A DNA stretch of 64,000 bases from Psychrobacter arenosus (GTDB lineage Bacteria; Pseudomonadota; Gammaproteobacteria; Pseudomonadales; Moraxellaceae): NCBI RefSeq assembly GCF_904848165.1, contig NZ_LR884459.1, positions 2,480,001-2,544,000 on the forward strand, written 5' to 3'. Positions 24,924 through 36,198 of the stretch are shown one piece after another (position 1 is the first letter of the stretch; every line of letters starts with the position of its first letter). Below the pieces are notes generated by a model. It did no database searches, had not been told where the DNA came from, and saw only the letters and a list, made by a program, of their open reading frames with translations. The position numbers were made by a program, and so were the translations under genes.

Positions 24924-25937
24924 CTACACCGCTAAAATATTACGAGCGATATCTTTATATTGTGATGCTTCAAGACGAGGTCCCATCTGCTGAATCACTT
25001 GACTGGCTACGGCGCTGGCTAGACGTCCACACTCTGGCAGAGTATATTTCTGCGACATCGCATACAGGAACGCGCCCGCATAGTTATCTCCCGCACCATT
25101 GGTATCAATCACCTCAGTAACGTTTGGCGTTGCGACTTCGATGAGCTCTACCGTGCCGTCATTGATAGTGGCAATAACCGCGCCATTAGCACCATCAGTG
25201 ACGACGGCCGTTTGACAGACACTGGTCAAAGCACGCGCGGCTGACTTTAATTGTTTTTTACCAGTGAAGAGCTTGGCTTCTTCGCTGTTACAAAAGATAA
25301 CCGCCACACCGTTACCAATCATTTGATCCAAGCCTTCTTTGGCAAATTTCACTACCGCAGGGTCGGCAAAGCTAACGGCGATTTTCACATCGTTAATACC
25401 GGCTTGTTGGCGCAGTTTGGTCATGGCAGGCAAGACGCTCTCTGACATCGCGAGATAGCCTTCAAGGTATAACCATTCCGATTGGGTGAGGGCGTCAAAG
25501 TTGATGTTGGCTTCACAGATTTCGCTAGAAGTGCCCAAGTACGTTTGCATGGTGCGCTCAGCATCCGGCGTCACAGCCACGACACAAGAGCCAGTCACGC
25601 CATTCGGCTCGATAGATTGGCTAGAGGTCGCCACGCCAGACTGGTGTAAGTCTTTCAGATAAAACTCACCTTGGGCATCATCACCCACGCGGCAACCATA
25701 AAAAGCTTTACCGCCGAGACTGGCAAAAGCAAACATCGTGTTGGCCGCAGAGCCACCGCCGGCTTGTTTAGACGGGTCAATTTTAGCGTCGACTAAATAA
25801 TTTAGCAGGGTAGATTGTTCCTCTAAGCTAGCCAGCGACATGTTGCCTTTTTCTAAGCCCGTTTGCTGCAACTGCGCGTCTGATAATAGGTACTCGTGAT
25901 CCACTAAAGCATTGCCTACGGCCATAACGTCATACAT
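24924..25937 (-). CDS. PfkB-family sugar/nucleoside kinase (adenosine kinase-like)
   Basis: This is a ribokinase-fold enzyme of 337 residues. It starts MYDVMAVGNALVDHEY and has the N-terminal Gly-rich patch QAGGGSAANTMFAFASLGG. The catalytic signature near the C-terminus is DTNGAGDNYAGAFLYAM, with the base Asp in GAGD; the usual DTxGAGD pattern is kept. Such genes are usually labelled adenosine kinase, but the family also covers fructose, ribose and inosine kinases. GGAG precedes the ATG. It is a single gene; upstream lies a 196-bp gap with A/G-rich imperfect repeats before rsmI. Substrate is inferred only at family level. Confidence 0.85.
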   Translation of the reverse strand: MYDVMAVGNALVDHEYLLSDAQLQQTGLEKGNMSLASLEEQSTLLNYLVDAKIDPSKQAGGGSAANTMFAFASLGGKAFYGCRVGDDAQGEFYLKDLHQSGVATSSQSIEPNGVTGSCVVAVTPDAERTMQTYLGTSSEICEANINFDALTQSEWLYLEGYLAMSESVLPAMTKLRQQAGINDVKIAVSFADPAVVKFAKEGLDQMIGNGVAVIFCNSEEAKLFTGKKQLKSAARALTSVCQTAVVTDGANGAVIATINDGTVELIEVATPNVTEVIDTNGAGDNYAGAFLYAMSQKYTLPECGRLASAVASQVIQQMGPRLEASQYKDIARNILAV

Positions 25938-26133
25938 GGTGAAACTCCAAAATAAAATCGTAAGTAGAAATGATAATGTCTATTTATCCCTTTACAGTCG
26001 TGCGCCTTACCTTGGCTCTTACTCAAAGATAGGGCTAATGAAGCGATAACTATTAGGATAAGTAATGGTGCTAATGATGGTGCCAGTAATAGGGTAAGTG
26101 ACAGGGAAAGTAAGCCACTATATGCTGATTTTC

Positions 26134-26973
26134 TTAACTGGTGAGCTCGAGCAAGCGTTGGTATAAAGCATTCTTTTTCACCCCAGTAAGATCAGACGCT
26201 AAGGCAGCAGCCTTTTTCACGGATAAGTCTTCTAATAACCGTTTTAGCAAATCATCGTGCTGCTCTAAATTTTCATTATCGGCTTTCGGTTGCCCGCCAA
26301 CGACGAGGACAATTTCGCCTTTTTGTTGGTTAGGGTCATTCGCGACAAACTCGCTCAACTCACTTAACGTGGTTTTTCTTACGGTCTCAAAGGTCTTAGT
26401 CAACTCGCGACAATAGGTCACGGGGCGCGCGCTACCGAATACGGTAATCATATCCGCTAGACTGGCTAGAATACGGTGCGGCGCTTCATAAAATATCAAG
26501 GTTTCGGTATTGTCTTTGACCCCTTCGAGCTGCTTTTGGCGGCCGTGGGTTTTGGCAGGTAAAAAGCCAATAAAACTAAAGCGGTCCGAAGGCAGACCAG
26601 CGACCGATAACGCGGCGATAGCAGCACTAACGCCAGCTACAGGGACGACTTTCACGCCTGCTTCATGGGCGGCTTGTACCAATTGAAACCCAGGGTCACT
26701 GACCAAAGGCGTACCGGCATCACTAATCAAAGCGATGGGGTGACCGCGTTGAATCATCTCTATAATTTTGGGCGTTTGTATTTCACTATTGTGCTCATGA
26801 TAAGCCCAAGTCTGGCTATCAATATTGAAATGGCTTAATAATTTGCCTGAAGTTCGGGTGTCTTCGCAAGCAATGATATCGACAGCTTTAAGGGTATTAA
26901 TAGCGCGCGGCGTCATGTCATCGATATTGCCAATAGGGGTGGCGACGATATATAGGCAGGCGGGGATAGACAT
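26134..26973 (-). CDS. rsmI: 16S rRNA (cytidine1402-2'-O)-methyltransferase RsmI
   Basis: RsmI methylates the ribose of C1402 in the decoding centre of 16S rRNA using SAM. It has the family start CLYIVATPIGNIDDMTPRA, the SAM-pocket motif ISDAGTPLVSDPG, and GLPSDRFSFIGFLP. The frame opens earlier (26997), but the ATG at 26973 has GAGGT upstream and fits the family start, giving 279 residues. It is divergent from yraN, as in many gammaproteobacteria, where rsmI and yraN flank the lpoA gene; here lpoA is not between them. Confidence is very high. Confidence 0.97.
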   Translation of the reverse strand: MSIPACLYIVATPIGNIDDMTPRAINTLKAVDIIACEDTRTSGKLLSHFNIDSQTWAYHEHNSEIQTPKIIEMIQRGHPIALISDAGTPLVSDPGFQLVQAAHEAGVKVVPVAGVSAAIAALSVAGLPSDRFSFIGFLPAKTHGRQKQLEGVKDNTETLIFYEAPHRILASLADMITVFGSARPVTYCRELTKTFETVRKTTLSELSEFVANDPNQQKGEIVLVVGGQPKADNENLEQHDDLLKRLLEDLSVKKAAALASDLTGVKKNALYQRLLELTS

Positions 26974-27192
26974 GGTAACCTCAGTAACGGGTGGCAAAAA
27001 ATGGCAAGATAGGACGATAGGAATTGCGGGTCAGTGTATCACGATGTGCTACTATCAGGCGGTGACAACCTAGTAAATTTACGTATAAATAGACCAGTGC
27101 GCTAGCTAGATTATAATGTTTATTAAGAGAAATCTAGGCACAGTGTGCAGTGTTTCCTCCCCTAATGTTAAACCTTTGCTAGGCTGCTTATT

Positions 27193-27600
27193 ATGGTAAC
27201 CACGCCGCTTAAGCTCACTTCTCCCAAACAGCGCCAAGGCAGCTGTTATGAGCGCTTGGCTTTAGAGTATTTGCAGCAGCAAGGATTGGTTCTGATTGTG
27301 CAGAATTGGTTGATAGCCAAAGTCGGCGAATTGGATTTGGTCATGCTAGAGCAGGGCAAGGCTTGGGATACGCTGGTCTTTATAGAAGTACGGCAACGTA
27401 AACCAGGAGCCTTTGGCGATGCACTCACTAGTGTGACTGCGAGCAAACAACGTAAGATTATTAAGACTGCGAAGTTCTTTTTACGCCAGCACTCTGATTA
27501 TAAAGACTGCGAATGTCGCTTTGATGTGGTGGCTTTTACTGATGAGGCGAGTGCGCCTGAGTGGTTGGTAGGGGCTTTTATTGCTAAAGCTTGGCCTTAA
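27193..27600 (+). CDS. YraN family protein (UPF0102, restriction-endonuclease-like)
   Basis: This is a 135-residue member of the UPF0102 family, with a nuclease-like fold. The core is GSCYERLALEYLQQQGL, then VGELDLVMLEQG, then TLVFIEVRQRKPGAFG; GELDLV...EVRQRK are the (D/E)-X(n)-ExK-like residues of the family, here with Gln in place of one expected basic residue. Function is unproven, though a DNA-repair or uptake role is suspected. The neighbourhood (rsmI divergent, a BON lipoprotein next) recalls the E. coli rsmI-lpoA-yraN-diaA-dolP order, with lpoA and diaA missing. Confidence 0.93.
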   Translation: MVTTPLKLTSPKQRQGSCYERLALEYLQQQGLVLIVQNWLIAKVGELDLVMLEQGKAWDTLVFIEVRQRKPGAFGDALTSVTASKQRKIIKTAKFFLRQHSDYKDCECRFDVVAFTDEASAPEWLVGAFIAKAWP

Positions 27601-27997
27601 AAACCGCTTACTGCGTTATAACTAGCGTCCGGCTACAGAATTTTTACCGAACTGGTATGTACCTGTTAGTCAGTTGTTTTATGATAGCTAAAGGACTTTT
27701 CGGCTCTGCCCTTGTGGGTTACTATTTAAACGATTTGACTCAATCCTATAAGCAGGTTGCTGCTATTGAGCTATAGAAAATTAGAATAGAAAGTTAGAAT
27801 AAGAAGTTATAAGCTGTCGATAAACGTATATTGATAACCTGTTACTGCTAATAAAGCAGTGTTAATAAATCTTTGCTAATAACACACTAGGATTAATTTA
27901 CTGTCATAAAGTTATTGGTAGTCAGGCATTAATATAAAGTACAGCCCTATTTTTGGGCATAAGATTCTCCACTTAGTCATTACGGCATAAGGGCACA
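27601..27997. other. intergenic region between yraN and the BON lipoprotein gene
   Basis: This 397-bp A+T-rich stretch is where diaA lies in enteric bacteria. The only open frame (27591-27776, 61 codons, overlapping yraN) has no ribosome binding site or family resemblance. I see no RNA gene or repeat. Confidence 0.45.
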
Positions 27998-28990
27998 ATG
28001 GGTATGCTACCACAAAGAAAATCGCTATCAGAAGCCAACCGCTTATACCATCAGGCGTACAAGCAGTCACGTCAGCAGTCTGCGTCAACACGTTGGGCTG
28101 CCCTCATGAGCACTAACCCTACTAGGGTGACCGGCAAATGGCCTATGACCGTATTGGGAGTAGTGCTAGGGACATTTTTGCTAAGCAGCTGTGCTTCTTT
28201 GGCCCCAGTAGGCAATACCCCAGAAGCCGCCTCCAAAATGCCTGCTTACCCCTCCAACTATGGGGTAGCGGTGACCGAGCGAACGATATCACAGCGGTTA
28301 TTAGACCGTAGTATTGCGCATACGGCGAGTGTGAATATTAAAGCTTTAGACCCAGCCTTAGCCAATGATAGCCGTATTAGCATCGATAGTTTTTATAGCG
28401 AAGTCCTATTATCGGGAGAGGTGCCCACGGAAGCGCTGAAAACGCAGATTGCTGCTATTGTGCGCTCTATGCCGGACGTGCGCCAAGTCTATGATGAGAT
28501 GACGGTAGGCCCAAATCGCGGCTATAGCTCGACGGTACAGGATGGTTATATCACCTCTAAAGTGATGGCAAAAGTATTGGCAAATAAAGAGGTGAAGACC
28601 TCACAGGTGAAAGTAGTAACCAATAATGGCGTGGTCTTTATTATGGGCCGTATGACCCCTACGCAGCAAAGCCATGTGATTGATATTGCTAACCAAACGG
28701 TCGGTATTACTGAGCTGGTGTTACTGACGACTTTAGTCAATGACAATGGGGAAGTGCTGACTGAGCAAGACGTGATGCAAGAGCAGAATCTTGAGGCGCC
28801 TACCGTAAATGGGTTAGAAACCGTAAGTCCAGCCAGTACCTCTAACCGCCGTTCGGTTCCTATTAATCAAGCGACTGATGCTACTAATGCTACCCCTAAT
28901 CCTAGTATCCAGCCTGCACCCAACCAAGGTTCTGACAGTTCAAATGGTAGTGGTTATATCGACTTATACCAAGATCAGATAGCCAATTAA
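27998..28990 (+). CDS. BON-domain lipoprotein (DolP/YraP-like)
   Basis: The protein has a lipobox at FLLSSC (Cys65 with this start) after a hydrophobic stretch, then two BON domains (about residues 85-160 and 175-250: RISIDSFYSEVLLSGEVP and VKVVTNNGVVFIMGRM). Dual-BON lipoproteins such as E. coli DolP sit on the inner face of the outer membrane and support barrier function and BAM activity. The 90 C-terminal residues are a Pro/Asn/Ser-rich tail not found in DolP. The cytoplasmic part before the signal is long, so the ATG at 28106 (codon 37) is a likely alternative start; AAGGG favours 27998. Position after yraN supports the identification. Confidence 0.88.
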   Translation: MGMLPQRKSLSEANRLYHQAYKQSRQQSASTRWAALMSTNPTRVTGKWPMTVLGVVLGTFLLSSCASLAPVGNTPEAASKMPAYPSNYGVAVTERTISQRLLDRSIAHTASVNIKALDPALANDSRISIDSFYSEVLLSGEVPTEALKTQIAAIVRSMPDVRQVYDEMTVGPNRGYSSTVQDGYITSKVMAKVLANKEVKTSQVKVVTNNGVVFIMGRMTPTQQSHVIDIANQTVGITELVLLTTLVNDNGEVLTEQDVMQEQNLEAPTVNGLETVSPASTSNRRSVPINQATDATNATPNPSIQPAPNQGSDSSNGSGYIDLYQDQIAN

Positions 28991-29220
28991 ACACTAGCGT
29001 GTTGTAAAAACCCCTGTTTACAATCAGGATGCAAAATAACTCTATAAGCCAACTATGAAAATCGTAGACAGAAAGTAAGATATAAGAAGTTAGCTAGAGC
29101 GTGCTTAGGGCTAAAAAATAGCGATACCACAGTAAAAGTATTGCCCCATTATGGCGCTTAAAGCCGATACTTTATCGATTTACTAGGATATGTCCTAGGT
29201 CGCTTCACTTTCCTGCAACG

Positions 29221-30288
29221 ATGAGTAATCACATGGACGTCAAACCGAAAAATACTAAAGCCATCCTAAATAATAAATTGGAGCAGCATCCGGCTATGGA
29301 TAGCTCATTATTTAGTGAGGCCTTGCACAAAGTTACGAACACCTCTCCACGTAAGTTATTGGCATTACCGTCAGGTCGCTGGTCTTGGGCTATGGTGGTA
29401 GGGGCCGGAGCGCTAACCGCGTCTTTAATCAGCCAGCAAGCCACCGCCTTATCGCCTCTCGATTTGGTGAACGCCATCAGTCCGGATGGTGGCGTAGGGG
29501 TGAGCAAAGATATTGCTTATGGTGGGGATGCTGCGCAAAATCTGGACGTTTATTATCCTAAAGCGCTCGCTAAAGCCGTGCGTAAAGGCAGTACCATCGA
29601 GCAGCGCTATCCGCTCGTGGTTTTCGTTCATGGGGGCTCGTGGGAAAACGGCAATAAAGACCAATATGCTTTTGTGGGGCAAAGCTTTGCCCAAGCCGGT
29701 TACGTCACCGCAGTTATTAACTATCGTAAAGCGCCAGAATTCGTTTATCCCGCATTTGTACAAGATTCTGCTCAGGCTATCGCTTGGGTACACCAAAACG
29801 CGGATAAGCTCTATGCCAATCCCGAAAAGATGGCCGTCGTAGGTCAGTCAGCTGGGGCATTTAATGCTGTAGCAGCAGTATCTAATGCGGACTTTTTATC
29901 CCCTTATGGGATGACGCCTAGCGATATCAAAGCCGTGGTAGGCATCGCGGGACCGTATAGCTATGACTTCCGGACTTCAGACACGCGCACGGTATTTCCA
30001 AAAGATGGTGATCCGGATAATATTATGCCAGACCGTCTGATTAATGCTGGAGCAGGTAAAACCCAACCGGATTATCTGTTATTGACGGCTGAAAACGATG
30101 ATATCGTAGGCGATCAAAATACTATTAGAATGGCAGCGGCGTTACGCGCGGTAAAAGCTAATGTGCAAACCGGCGAAATTAAAAAAGCCAGTCATGCCAC
30201 CAGTATCGGCGCTATGGCGACCCCATTACGCCGCTTAAACGATGTGCGTGAGCAAGTGCTGACTTATCTGGATAGCAAGTTAAAATAA
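29221..30288 (+). CDS. alpha/beta hydrolase (esterase/carboxylesterase-like), exported
   Basis: This 355-residue protein has an HGGS oxyanion-hole motif (FVHGGSWENGNKDQY), a nucleophile elbow GQSAGAF, an acid in ENDDIVGD and a terminal His in KASHATSIG. Together these mark the alpha/beta hydrolase fold, similar to BD-FAE and carboxylesterase/kynurenine formamidase-type enzymes. A hydrophobic segment near residues 60-77 (WAMVVGAGALTASLISQQATA) suggests a signal or anchor, after an unusually long polar N-terminus. The ATG at 29221 has no good ribosome binding site; the ATG at 29233 is four codons later. The substrate is unknown. Confidence 0.85.
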   Translation: MSNHMDVKPKNTKAILNNKLEQHPAMDSSLFSEALHKVTNTSPRKLLALPSGRWSWAMVVGAGALTASLISQQATALSPLDLVNAISPDGGVGVSKDIAYGGDAAQNLDVYYPKALAKAVRKGSTIEQRYPLVVFVHGGSWENGNKDQYAFVGQSFAQAGYVTAVINYRKAPEFVYPAFVQDSAQAIAWVHQNADKLYANPEKMAVVGQSAGAFNAVAAVSNADFLSPYGMTPSDIKAVVGIAGPYSYDFRTSDTRTVFPKDGDPDNIMPDRLINAGAGKTQPDYLLLTAENDDIVGDQNTIRMAAALRAVKANVQTGEIKKASHATSIGAMATPLRRLNDVREQVLTYLDSKLK

Positions 30289-30432
30289 CCTACTGCGAGT
30301 GGGTTTGATTTACAGCTGCTACCCTGTAACCTAGGATAAATTCATGGCGTCTGTGCAGCGGTACAAGACGTGATGCTTATCTCTTGGTATAATCGCTAAT
30401 TATTTCCATTTTAAACATCACAGGTAATCCCC

Positions 30433-30687
30433 ATGAGCATGAATGCTGACGACTTAATCGCCTTTTTACAGCCGCATTTTCCCGACGCTTTTATTCAAGC
30501 TGCCAACCAAGGTAACAAATTTGACGTGCGCGTCGTAGATGCTAGCTTTGAAGGCAAACGTAGCGTGCAGCGTCAGCAAGCGATCTATGGTTTAGTCAAT
30601 GAAAAGATTGCTAATGGCGATATCCATGCCTTAAATATTCAAGCGCTAACACCGGCAGAGTGGGATGCGCAGCAAGCGGGTCAATAA
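30433..30687 (+). CDS. ibaG: BolA-family protein IbaG
   Basis: This is a small 84-residue BolA/IbaG-type protein. BolA-family proteins bind Fe-S clusters together with monothiol glutaredoxins and act in iron homeostasis and acid stress. The BolA core is visible in FDVRVVDASFEGKRSVQRQQAIYGLVNEKI. IbaG (YrbA) is recognised by its position immediately before murA, as here. AGGT precedes the ATG. It is probably cotranscribed with murA (spacing 74 bp). Confidence 0.93.
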   Translation: MSMNADDLIAFLQPHFPDAFIQAANQGNKFDVRVVDASFEGKRSVQRQQAIYGLVNEKIANGDIHALNIQALTPAEWDAQQAGQ

Positions 30688-30743
30688 CGACTGTCCCCAT
30701 TAGTGCTACCCTCTGATTGTCTGCCGTTTTATTCTCATTTTAG

Positions 30744-32030
<1,287 letters not shown>

Positions 32031-32079
32031 CGCTCGTTAGGCTTAGCAATGGTAGAAATTATCTAATAAATGCCGCAGT

Positions 32080-32188
32080 TGTAGGGTGGGTTAGCGTTAG
32101 TGTAACCCACTGCTTATATTAACATTGTGGTTGGGTTGCCTTTATCTAAACGCTTTATCAGGGTTTGACTCAACTAAGCCACCCTACA
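32080..32188. mobile_element. MITE-like element, 109 bp
   Basis: Terminal inverted repeats TGTAGGGTGG (32080-32089) and CCACCCTACA (32179-32188) match perfectly over 10 bp, and over 14 of 15 if extended (GTTAG versus CTTAG). A second hairpin GTGGGTTA/TAACCCAC lies at the left end (32086-32110). The non-coding centre shows the element is non-autonomous. No clear target duplication is visible. The GTAGGGTGGGTTA start resembles a widely scattered bacterial intergenic repeat as I remember it. Confidence 0.7.
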
Positions 32189-32302
32189 GATTTCGCCGCC
32201 AATAGCCGCCAATAACTGTTAGATTAAATTACTGCTAGCTAGAAAGACGCTTAACCTACGCGGTAATGACCACCCACTTAAAATAAAATAATTGACCAGA
32301 CT

Positions 32303-32980
32303 ATGACTGAATCGAACGAGCTGCTTAACCAAGCCGATAATGACTTTAATGGTCTCACCTTGGCGCTGTCTAAAGGCCGTATTCTTAAAGAAACTTTGCC
32401 ACTGCTTAAAGCGGCCGGTATCGAATTATTAGAAGACGTTGAAGCGTCACGTAAGCTTATTTTTCCGACTTCGCATCCGGATGTGCGCGTGCTTATTTTA
32501 CGCGCTAGTGATGTGCCCACCTACGTTGAACACGGCGCAGCGGACTTTGGGGTAGCGGGCAAAGACGTGCTGCTTGAGCACAGTACTAGCCATATCTATG
32601 AACTGCTGGATTTAGAGATTGCTCAATGCAAACTGATGACCGCTGGGATTAAAGGTGCAGAATTGCCCAATCGCCGTTTGCGGGTTGCCACCAAATATGT
32701 CAATGTTGCGCGCGCTTACTTTGCCAGTCAAGGTCAGCAAGTCGATGTTATTAAGCTGTATGGCTCTATGGAGTTGGCACCGCTGGTTGGTCTAGGCGAT
32801 TTAATCGTCGACGTTGTGGATACCGGCAATACTTTACGGGCCAATGGTCTCGAACCGCTTGAGCATATTTGTGATGTGTCCTCGCGCTTGATCGTCAATC
32901 CGGTCAGCTATAAGCGTAAATTTGCGCTGCTTGAGCCGATTTTAGAAAGCTTTAAAACGACGATTGCAGCAAAAGCCTAG
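32303..32980 (+). CDS. hisG: ATP phosphoribosyltransferase, short form
   Basis: HisG joins ATP and PRPP in the first step of histidine synthesis. The 225-residue length and the opening [22 protein letters not shown] identify the short form, which lacks the C-terminal ACT-like domain and needs HisZ for activity and histidine feedback. HisZ is not in the window. [22 protein letters not shown] is the characteristic PRPP-binding loop. The first 16 residues are variable; a poor ribosome binding site precedes the ATG. Confidence 0.97.
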   Translation: MTESNELLNQADNDFNGLTLALSKGRILKETLPLLKAAGIELLEDVEASRKLIFPTSHPDVRVLILRASDVPTYVEHGAADFGVAGKDVLLEHSTSHIYELLDLEIAQCKLMTAGIKGAELPNRRLRVATKYVNVARAYFASQGQQVDVIKLYGSMELAPLVGLGDLIVDVVDTGNTLRANGLEPLEHICDVSSRLIVNPVSYKRKFALLEPILESFKTTIAAKA

Positions 32981-33264
32981 CCGTTATTAGACCAGACCTG
33001 CTAAGTTCGCTCTAACTTATCGCAATCATCAAAAATTTAAACCAGTGCGTCGCGTAAGATTTAAGTCTTGCGTGATACACTGGTTTTAATCGTTTTATTC
33101 CCTATATAATTTTAGTCACCCTATAGACCTTATACAGTCAGCTCATCCACAACTTTTTTAATTTGACCCTTATAGGCGGCTTTTTAGCCCGATAATTTTC
33201 AGCCTATAAACCGCTGATTAAGTTGTGAGTGGCATTAAAGATATTACCTTGCAGAGGACCCTTC

Positions 33265-34557
33265 ATGCGTACCCTAACCAGCACTGATGCCAATTTTGAC
33301 AGCCAGCTTTCTGAGCTACTCGCATTTGAGACCGTGAATGATAAAGATTTGCTGACGACCGTAGATGATATTATCGACCAAGTTCGCAGCACGGGTGATG
33401 CGGCGGTATTAAGCCTGACGCAAAAGTTTGACCAGCATCCTGCCAGCTCGATGGCAGAGCTAGAGCTCACCCAAGCAGCGTTAGCCGAAGCTTTCGCAGG
33501 ATTGGATGCTGAGGTCAAAGAAGCGCTAACGACTGCGGCGACTCGCGTGCAAGATTTTCATCAGCGTCAGGTGCAAGAAACTTGGGAATATAAAGATCAG
33601 CTGGGCAACCGCTTGGGTCAGAAAGTCACACCATTGGACCGAGTGGGTATTTATGTGCCGGGTGGTCTAGCGTCATACCCTTCATCAGTATTGATGAATG
33701 CTATCCCAGCGAAAGTGGCCGGGGTGCCAGAAGTGATTATGGTCGTACCAGCGCCGAAAGGGGAGTTAAATCCCTTGGTATTAGCGGCGGCGCATTTAGC
33801 GAAAGTCGACCGCGTCTTTACTATTGGTGGCGCGCAAGCCGTTGCTGCATTAGCCTACGGTACTGAAACCATTCCACAAGTCGATAAAGTCACAGGTCCT
33901 GGTAATAAATACGTGGCGGCAGCCAAGCGAGCCGTGTTCGGTCAAGTGGGCATCGATATGATTGCCGGCCCCTCTGAAGTTTTAGTTTATGCTGAAGGGG
34001 AGGCGGGCGATCGCGCGGATTGGCTGGCGATGGACTTGCTCTCGCAAGCGGAGCACGATACCGTCGCACAGGCTATCTTTGTGACCACCAGTCAAGCTCA
34101 ACTCGATGAAGTGGCGGCTAAGATTGAGAAAGCTTTGGCAGAGTTACCTAAAGCCGATATCGCTCGTGCTGCCCTAGAGAATCGTGGCGCTCTAATCTTA
34201 GTAAAAGACCGCGCTGAAGGCATTAGCGTCATCAACCGGGTAGCCCCTGAGCATTTGGAGTTATCCCTGGATGATCCTGATAGCGTAATTAATGATATCC
34301 GTCATGCGGGTGCCATCTTTATGGGCCGTCATACTCCTGAAGCTATCGGCGATTACTGTGCAGGTCCCAACCACGTATTGCCGACATCAGGCACGGCGCG
34401 TTTTTCATCGCCATTAGGGGTTTATGACTTTCAAAAGAAAACCTCGCTAATCTATTGCAGCGAATCCGGCAGTAAACCGCTAGCGCAAACTGCTGATATC
34501 TTAGCCCAACGCGAAGATTTAGAAGCGCATGCCCGGTCGGCGCGTTATCGCAGTTAA
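33265..34557 (+). CDS. hisD: histidinol dehydrogenase
   Basis: HisD is the zinc enzyme that oxidises L-histidinol to L-histidine using two NAD. The ATG at 33265 has AGAGGA upstream and gives 430 residues; the open frame starts earlier at 33229. Segments [28 protein letters not shown] and [11 protein letters not shown] (zinc/catalytic His region) are diagnostic. A terminator follows at 34626, so hisC has its own promoter or is read through weakly. Confidence 0.97.
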   Translation: MRTLTSTDANFDSQLSELLAFETVNDKDLLTTVDDIIDQVRSTGDAAVLSLTQKFDQHPASSMAELELTQAALAEAFAGLDAEVKEALTTAATRVQDFHQRQVQETWEYKDQLGNRLGQKVTPLDRVGIYVPGGLASYPSSVLMNAIPAKVAGVPEVIMVVPAPKGELNPLVLAAAHLAKVDRVFTIGGAQAVAALAYGTETIPQVDKVTGPGNKYVAAAKRAVFGQVGIDMIAGPSEVLVYAEGEAGDRADWLAMDLLSQAEHDTVAQAIFVTTSQAQLDEVAAKIEKALAELPKADIARAALENRGALILVKDRAEGISVINRVAPEHLELSLDDPDSVINDIRHAGAIFMGRHTPEAIGDYCAGPNHVLPTSGTARFSSPLGVYDFQKKTSLIYCSESGSKPLAQTADILAQREDLEAHARSARYRS

Positions 34558-34914
34558 TCGGCTAGCGTATAGCCCACCTTTAAGCGGCTACTTTTACTTT
34601 TGACTTTGTTTTTTAATGCGAACTAGGCAGCCTATATTCAGGCTGTCTTTTTTGAGGCTGCGTTCTGCAAAGCTGTATTCTGTAAGGCTGCGCTCTTAAC
34701 ATGGCATAGAGCGCCTACCAAGAGGGGCTGAAGTTGCTTACAAGCGACGTTATATGTCGTCTAATAGACGTTATAGCAACAATTTCAGAGGGCAGCTATC
34801 GCCAGTAATTTTTTGCCGTGTTAGAATTCAGAGGTCTCTTTTTTGGTCTGACATTTGGCCATTGCCTATTGAATGATCTTCCTGTCATCGTGATATATCA
34901 AAGCGGAACTGCCA
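34558..34914. other. hisD-hisC spacer with terminator and repeat structure
   Basis: After the terminator at 34626-34653 there are short repeated GGCTGCG/AGGCTG stretches. A region at 34729-34796 carries two copies of ACGTTATA and a CTGAAGTTGCT...AGCAACAATTTCAG inverted arrangement that could fold. I see no His-rich leader peptide. The promoter of hisC should lie in the last 100 bp. Confidence 0.5.
34626..34653 (+). terminator. terminator after hisD
   Basis: GGCAGCCT pairs with AGGCTGTC (8 bp, one G-U) over a 6-nt loop, then six T's. Confidence 0.85.
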
Positions 34915-36018
34915 ATGAGTGAGTATAAGATCGACACCAGACTGTGGTCTACTAAGGCTAAAAACCTTACCCCGTACGTCCCAGGTGAGCAGCCACAGCA
35001 TGATAATCTGTGCAAATTAAACACCAATGAAAACCCGTATCCGCCATCTCCTAAGGTAGCCGCTGCTATCAGTGCTGAATTGGCCGAGCAAGCGACAAGC
35101 CTGCGCCTATATCCGGCGCCAGAGTCCGATACGTTGAGACAAACGCTAGCGGAGATTTATGGTCTGCAAACCGAGCAAGTTTTTGTCGGTAATGGCTCAG
35201 ATGAAGTGTTGGCGCTAGTATTTGCCAGCTTCTTTATGAAAGAGCGTCCGCTATTAGCCCCTGATATCAGCTATAGTTTCTATCCCGTTTATGCCGAAAC
35301 CTTTGGGGTGGAGTTGGTACAGATTCCCCTGCGTCAAGATTTTAGCATCGATTCTGACGATTACCGCCAACCTTGCAGTGGCGTGATTATTGCCAATCCA
35401 AATGCCCCAACAGGCTTGCTGCTCTCGTTAGAAGTCATCAATAAATTGGCGACTGAGCATCCAAACGCAGTCATCGTGATTGATGAAGCTTATATTGATT
35501 TTGCCCGTGCGGATGACGGTCAAGAAGTGTCCGCGGTCAGCCTGATTAATGAGCATGATAACCTATTGGTTACGCAGACTTTCTCTAAGTCACGCTCGTT
35601 AGCCGGTCTGCGCGTGGGCATGGCCTTCGGTAATGTCTCTTTAATCGAAGCGTTGACGCGAATGAAAAACAGCTTTAACAGCTATCCGTTAGACAAGCTG
35701 GCGCAAGCCGGGGCTACCGCTAGCTTGCAAGATACTGAATATTTTGCGCAGGTTTGCAGCGATGTCATCGACTTACGCAATACTATGACGGCAGGACTGC
35801 AACAGTTGGGCTTTACGGTTTTACCTTCGCATGCCAACTTTGTCTTTGCGCGTCCGCCAGCAGGTGATGCTGCTATCATTGCCGCTACTTTACGTGAGCA
35901 AGGGATTATCGTACGGCACTTTAACCAACCGCGCCTCAATGAGTACCTGCGTATTACGGTGGGGACGGCTGAGCAAAACCAACGTTTGCTTGATGCCCTT
36001 GGCGCATTGGCGAGCTAA
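34915..36018 (+). CDS. hisC: histidinol-phosphate aminotransferase
   Basis: This is a class I/II PLP aminotransferase that converts imidazole-acetol phosphate to histidinol phosphate. The 367 residues include LNTNENPYPPSP, NPNAPTG (161-167), the conserved VIDEAYIDFA and the PLP-lysine motif TFSKSRSLAGLRVG (Lys225). It is the third his gene here after hisG and hisD, but separated by 357 bp and a terminator. Some HisC enzymes also serve aromatic amino acids. A good terminator follows at 36066. Confidence 0.96.
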   Translation: MSEYKIDTRLWSTKAKNLTPYVPGEQPQHDNLCKLNTNENPYPPSPKVAAAISAELAEQATSLRLYPAPESDTLRQTLAEIYGLQTEQVFVGNGSDEVLALVFASFFMKERPLLAPDISYSFYPVYAETFGVELVQIPLRQDFSIDSDDYRQPCSGVIIANPNAPTGLLLSLEVINKLATEHPNAVIVIDEAYIDFARADDGQEVSAVSLINEHDNLLVTQTFSKSRSLAGLRVGMAFGNVSLIEALTRMKNSFNSYPLDKLAQAGATASLQDTEYFAQVCSDVIDLRNTMTAGLQQLGFTVLPSHANFVFARPPAGDAAIIAATLREQGIIVRHFNQPRLNEYLRITVGTAEQNQRLLDALGALAS

Positions 36019-36065
36019 AGCGCAACGGTAATAAAAGCCGCTTGCAATGGCACGGTTAGCAAATC

Positions 36066-36102
36066 AAAAGGGAGCCCTTATTTATAAAGGCTCCCTTTTT
36101 TA
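36066..36102. terminator. terminator after hisC
   Basis: AAAAGGGAGCC pairs exactly with GGCTCCCTTTT (11 bp) over a 12-nt loop, with a following T run. It lies between convergent hisC and pabB. Confidence 0.9.
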
Positions 36103-36198
36103 CGATTTTATTAATAAGTATTTTTATTAATTAGCAGCTTTATTGATTAGTATAGCTATTAATCAGCAGCTTTACTAAGCAACAGTTTTACTAAGCAA

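Noticed and set aside
27591..27776. 61-codon frame in the gap after yraN
   Set aside because: Overlaps the yraN end and has neither a ribosome binding site nor a recognisable fold.
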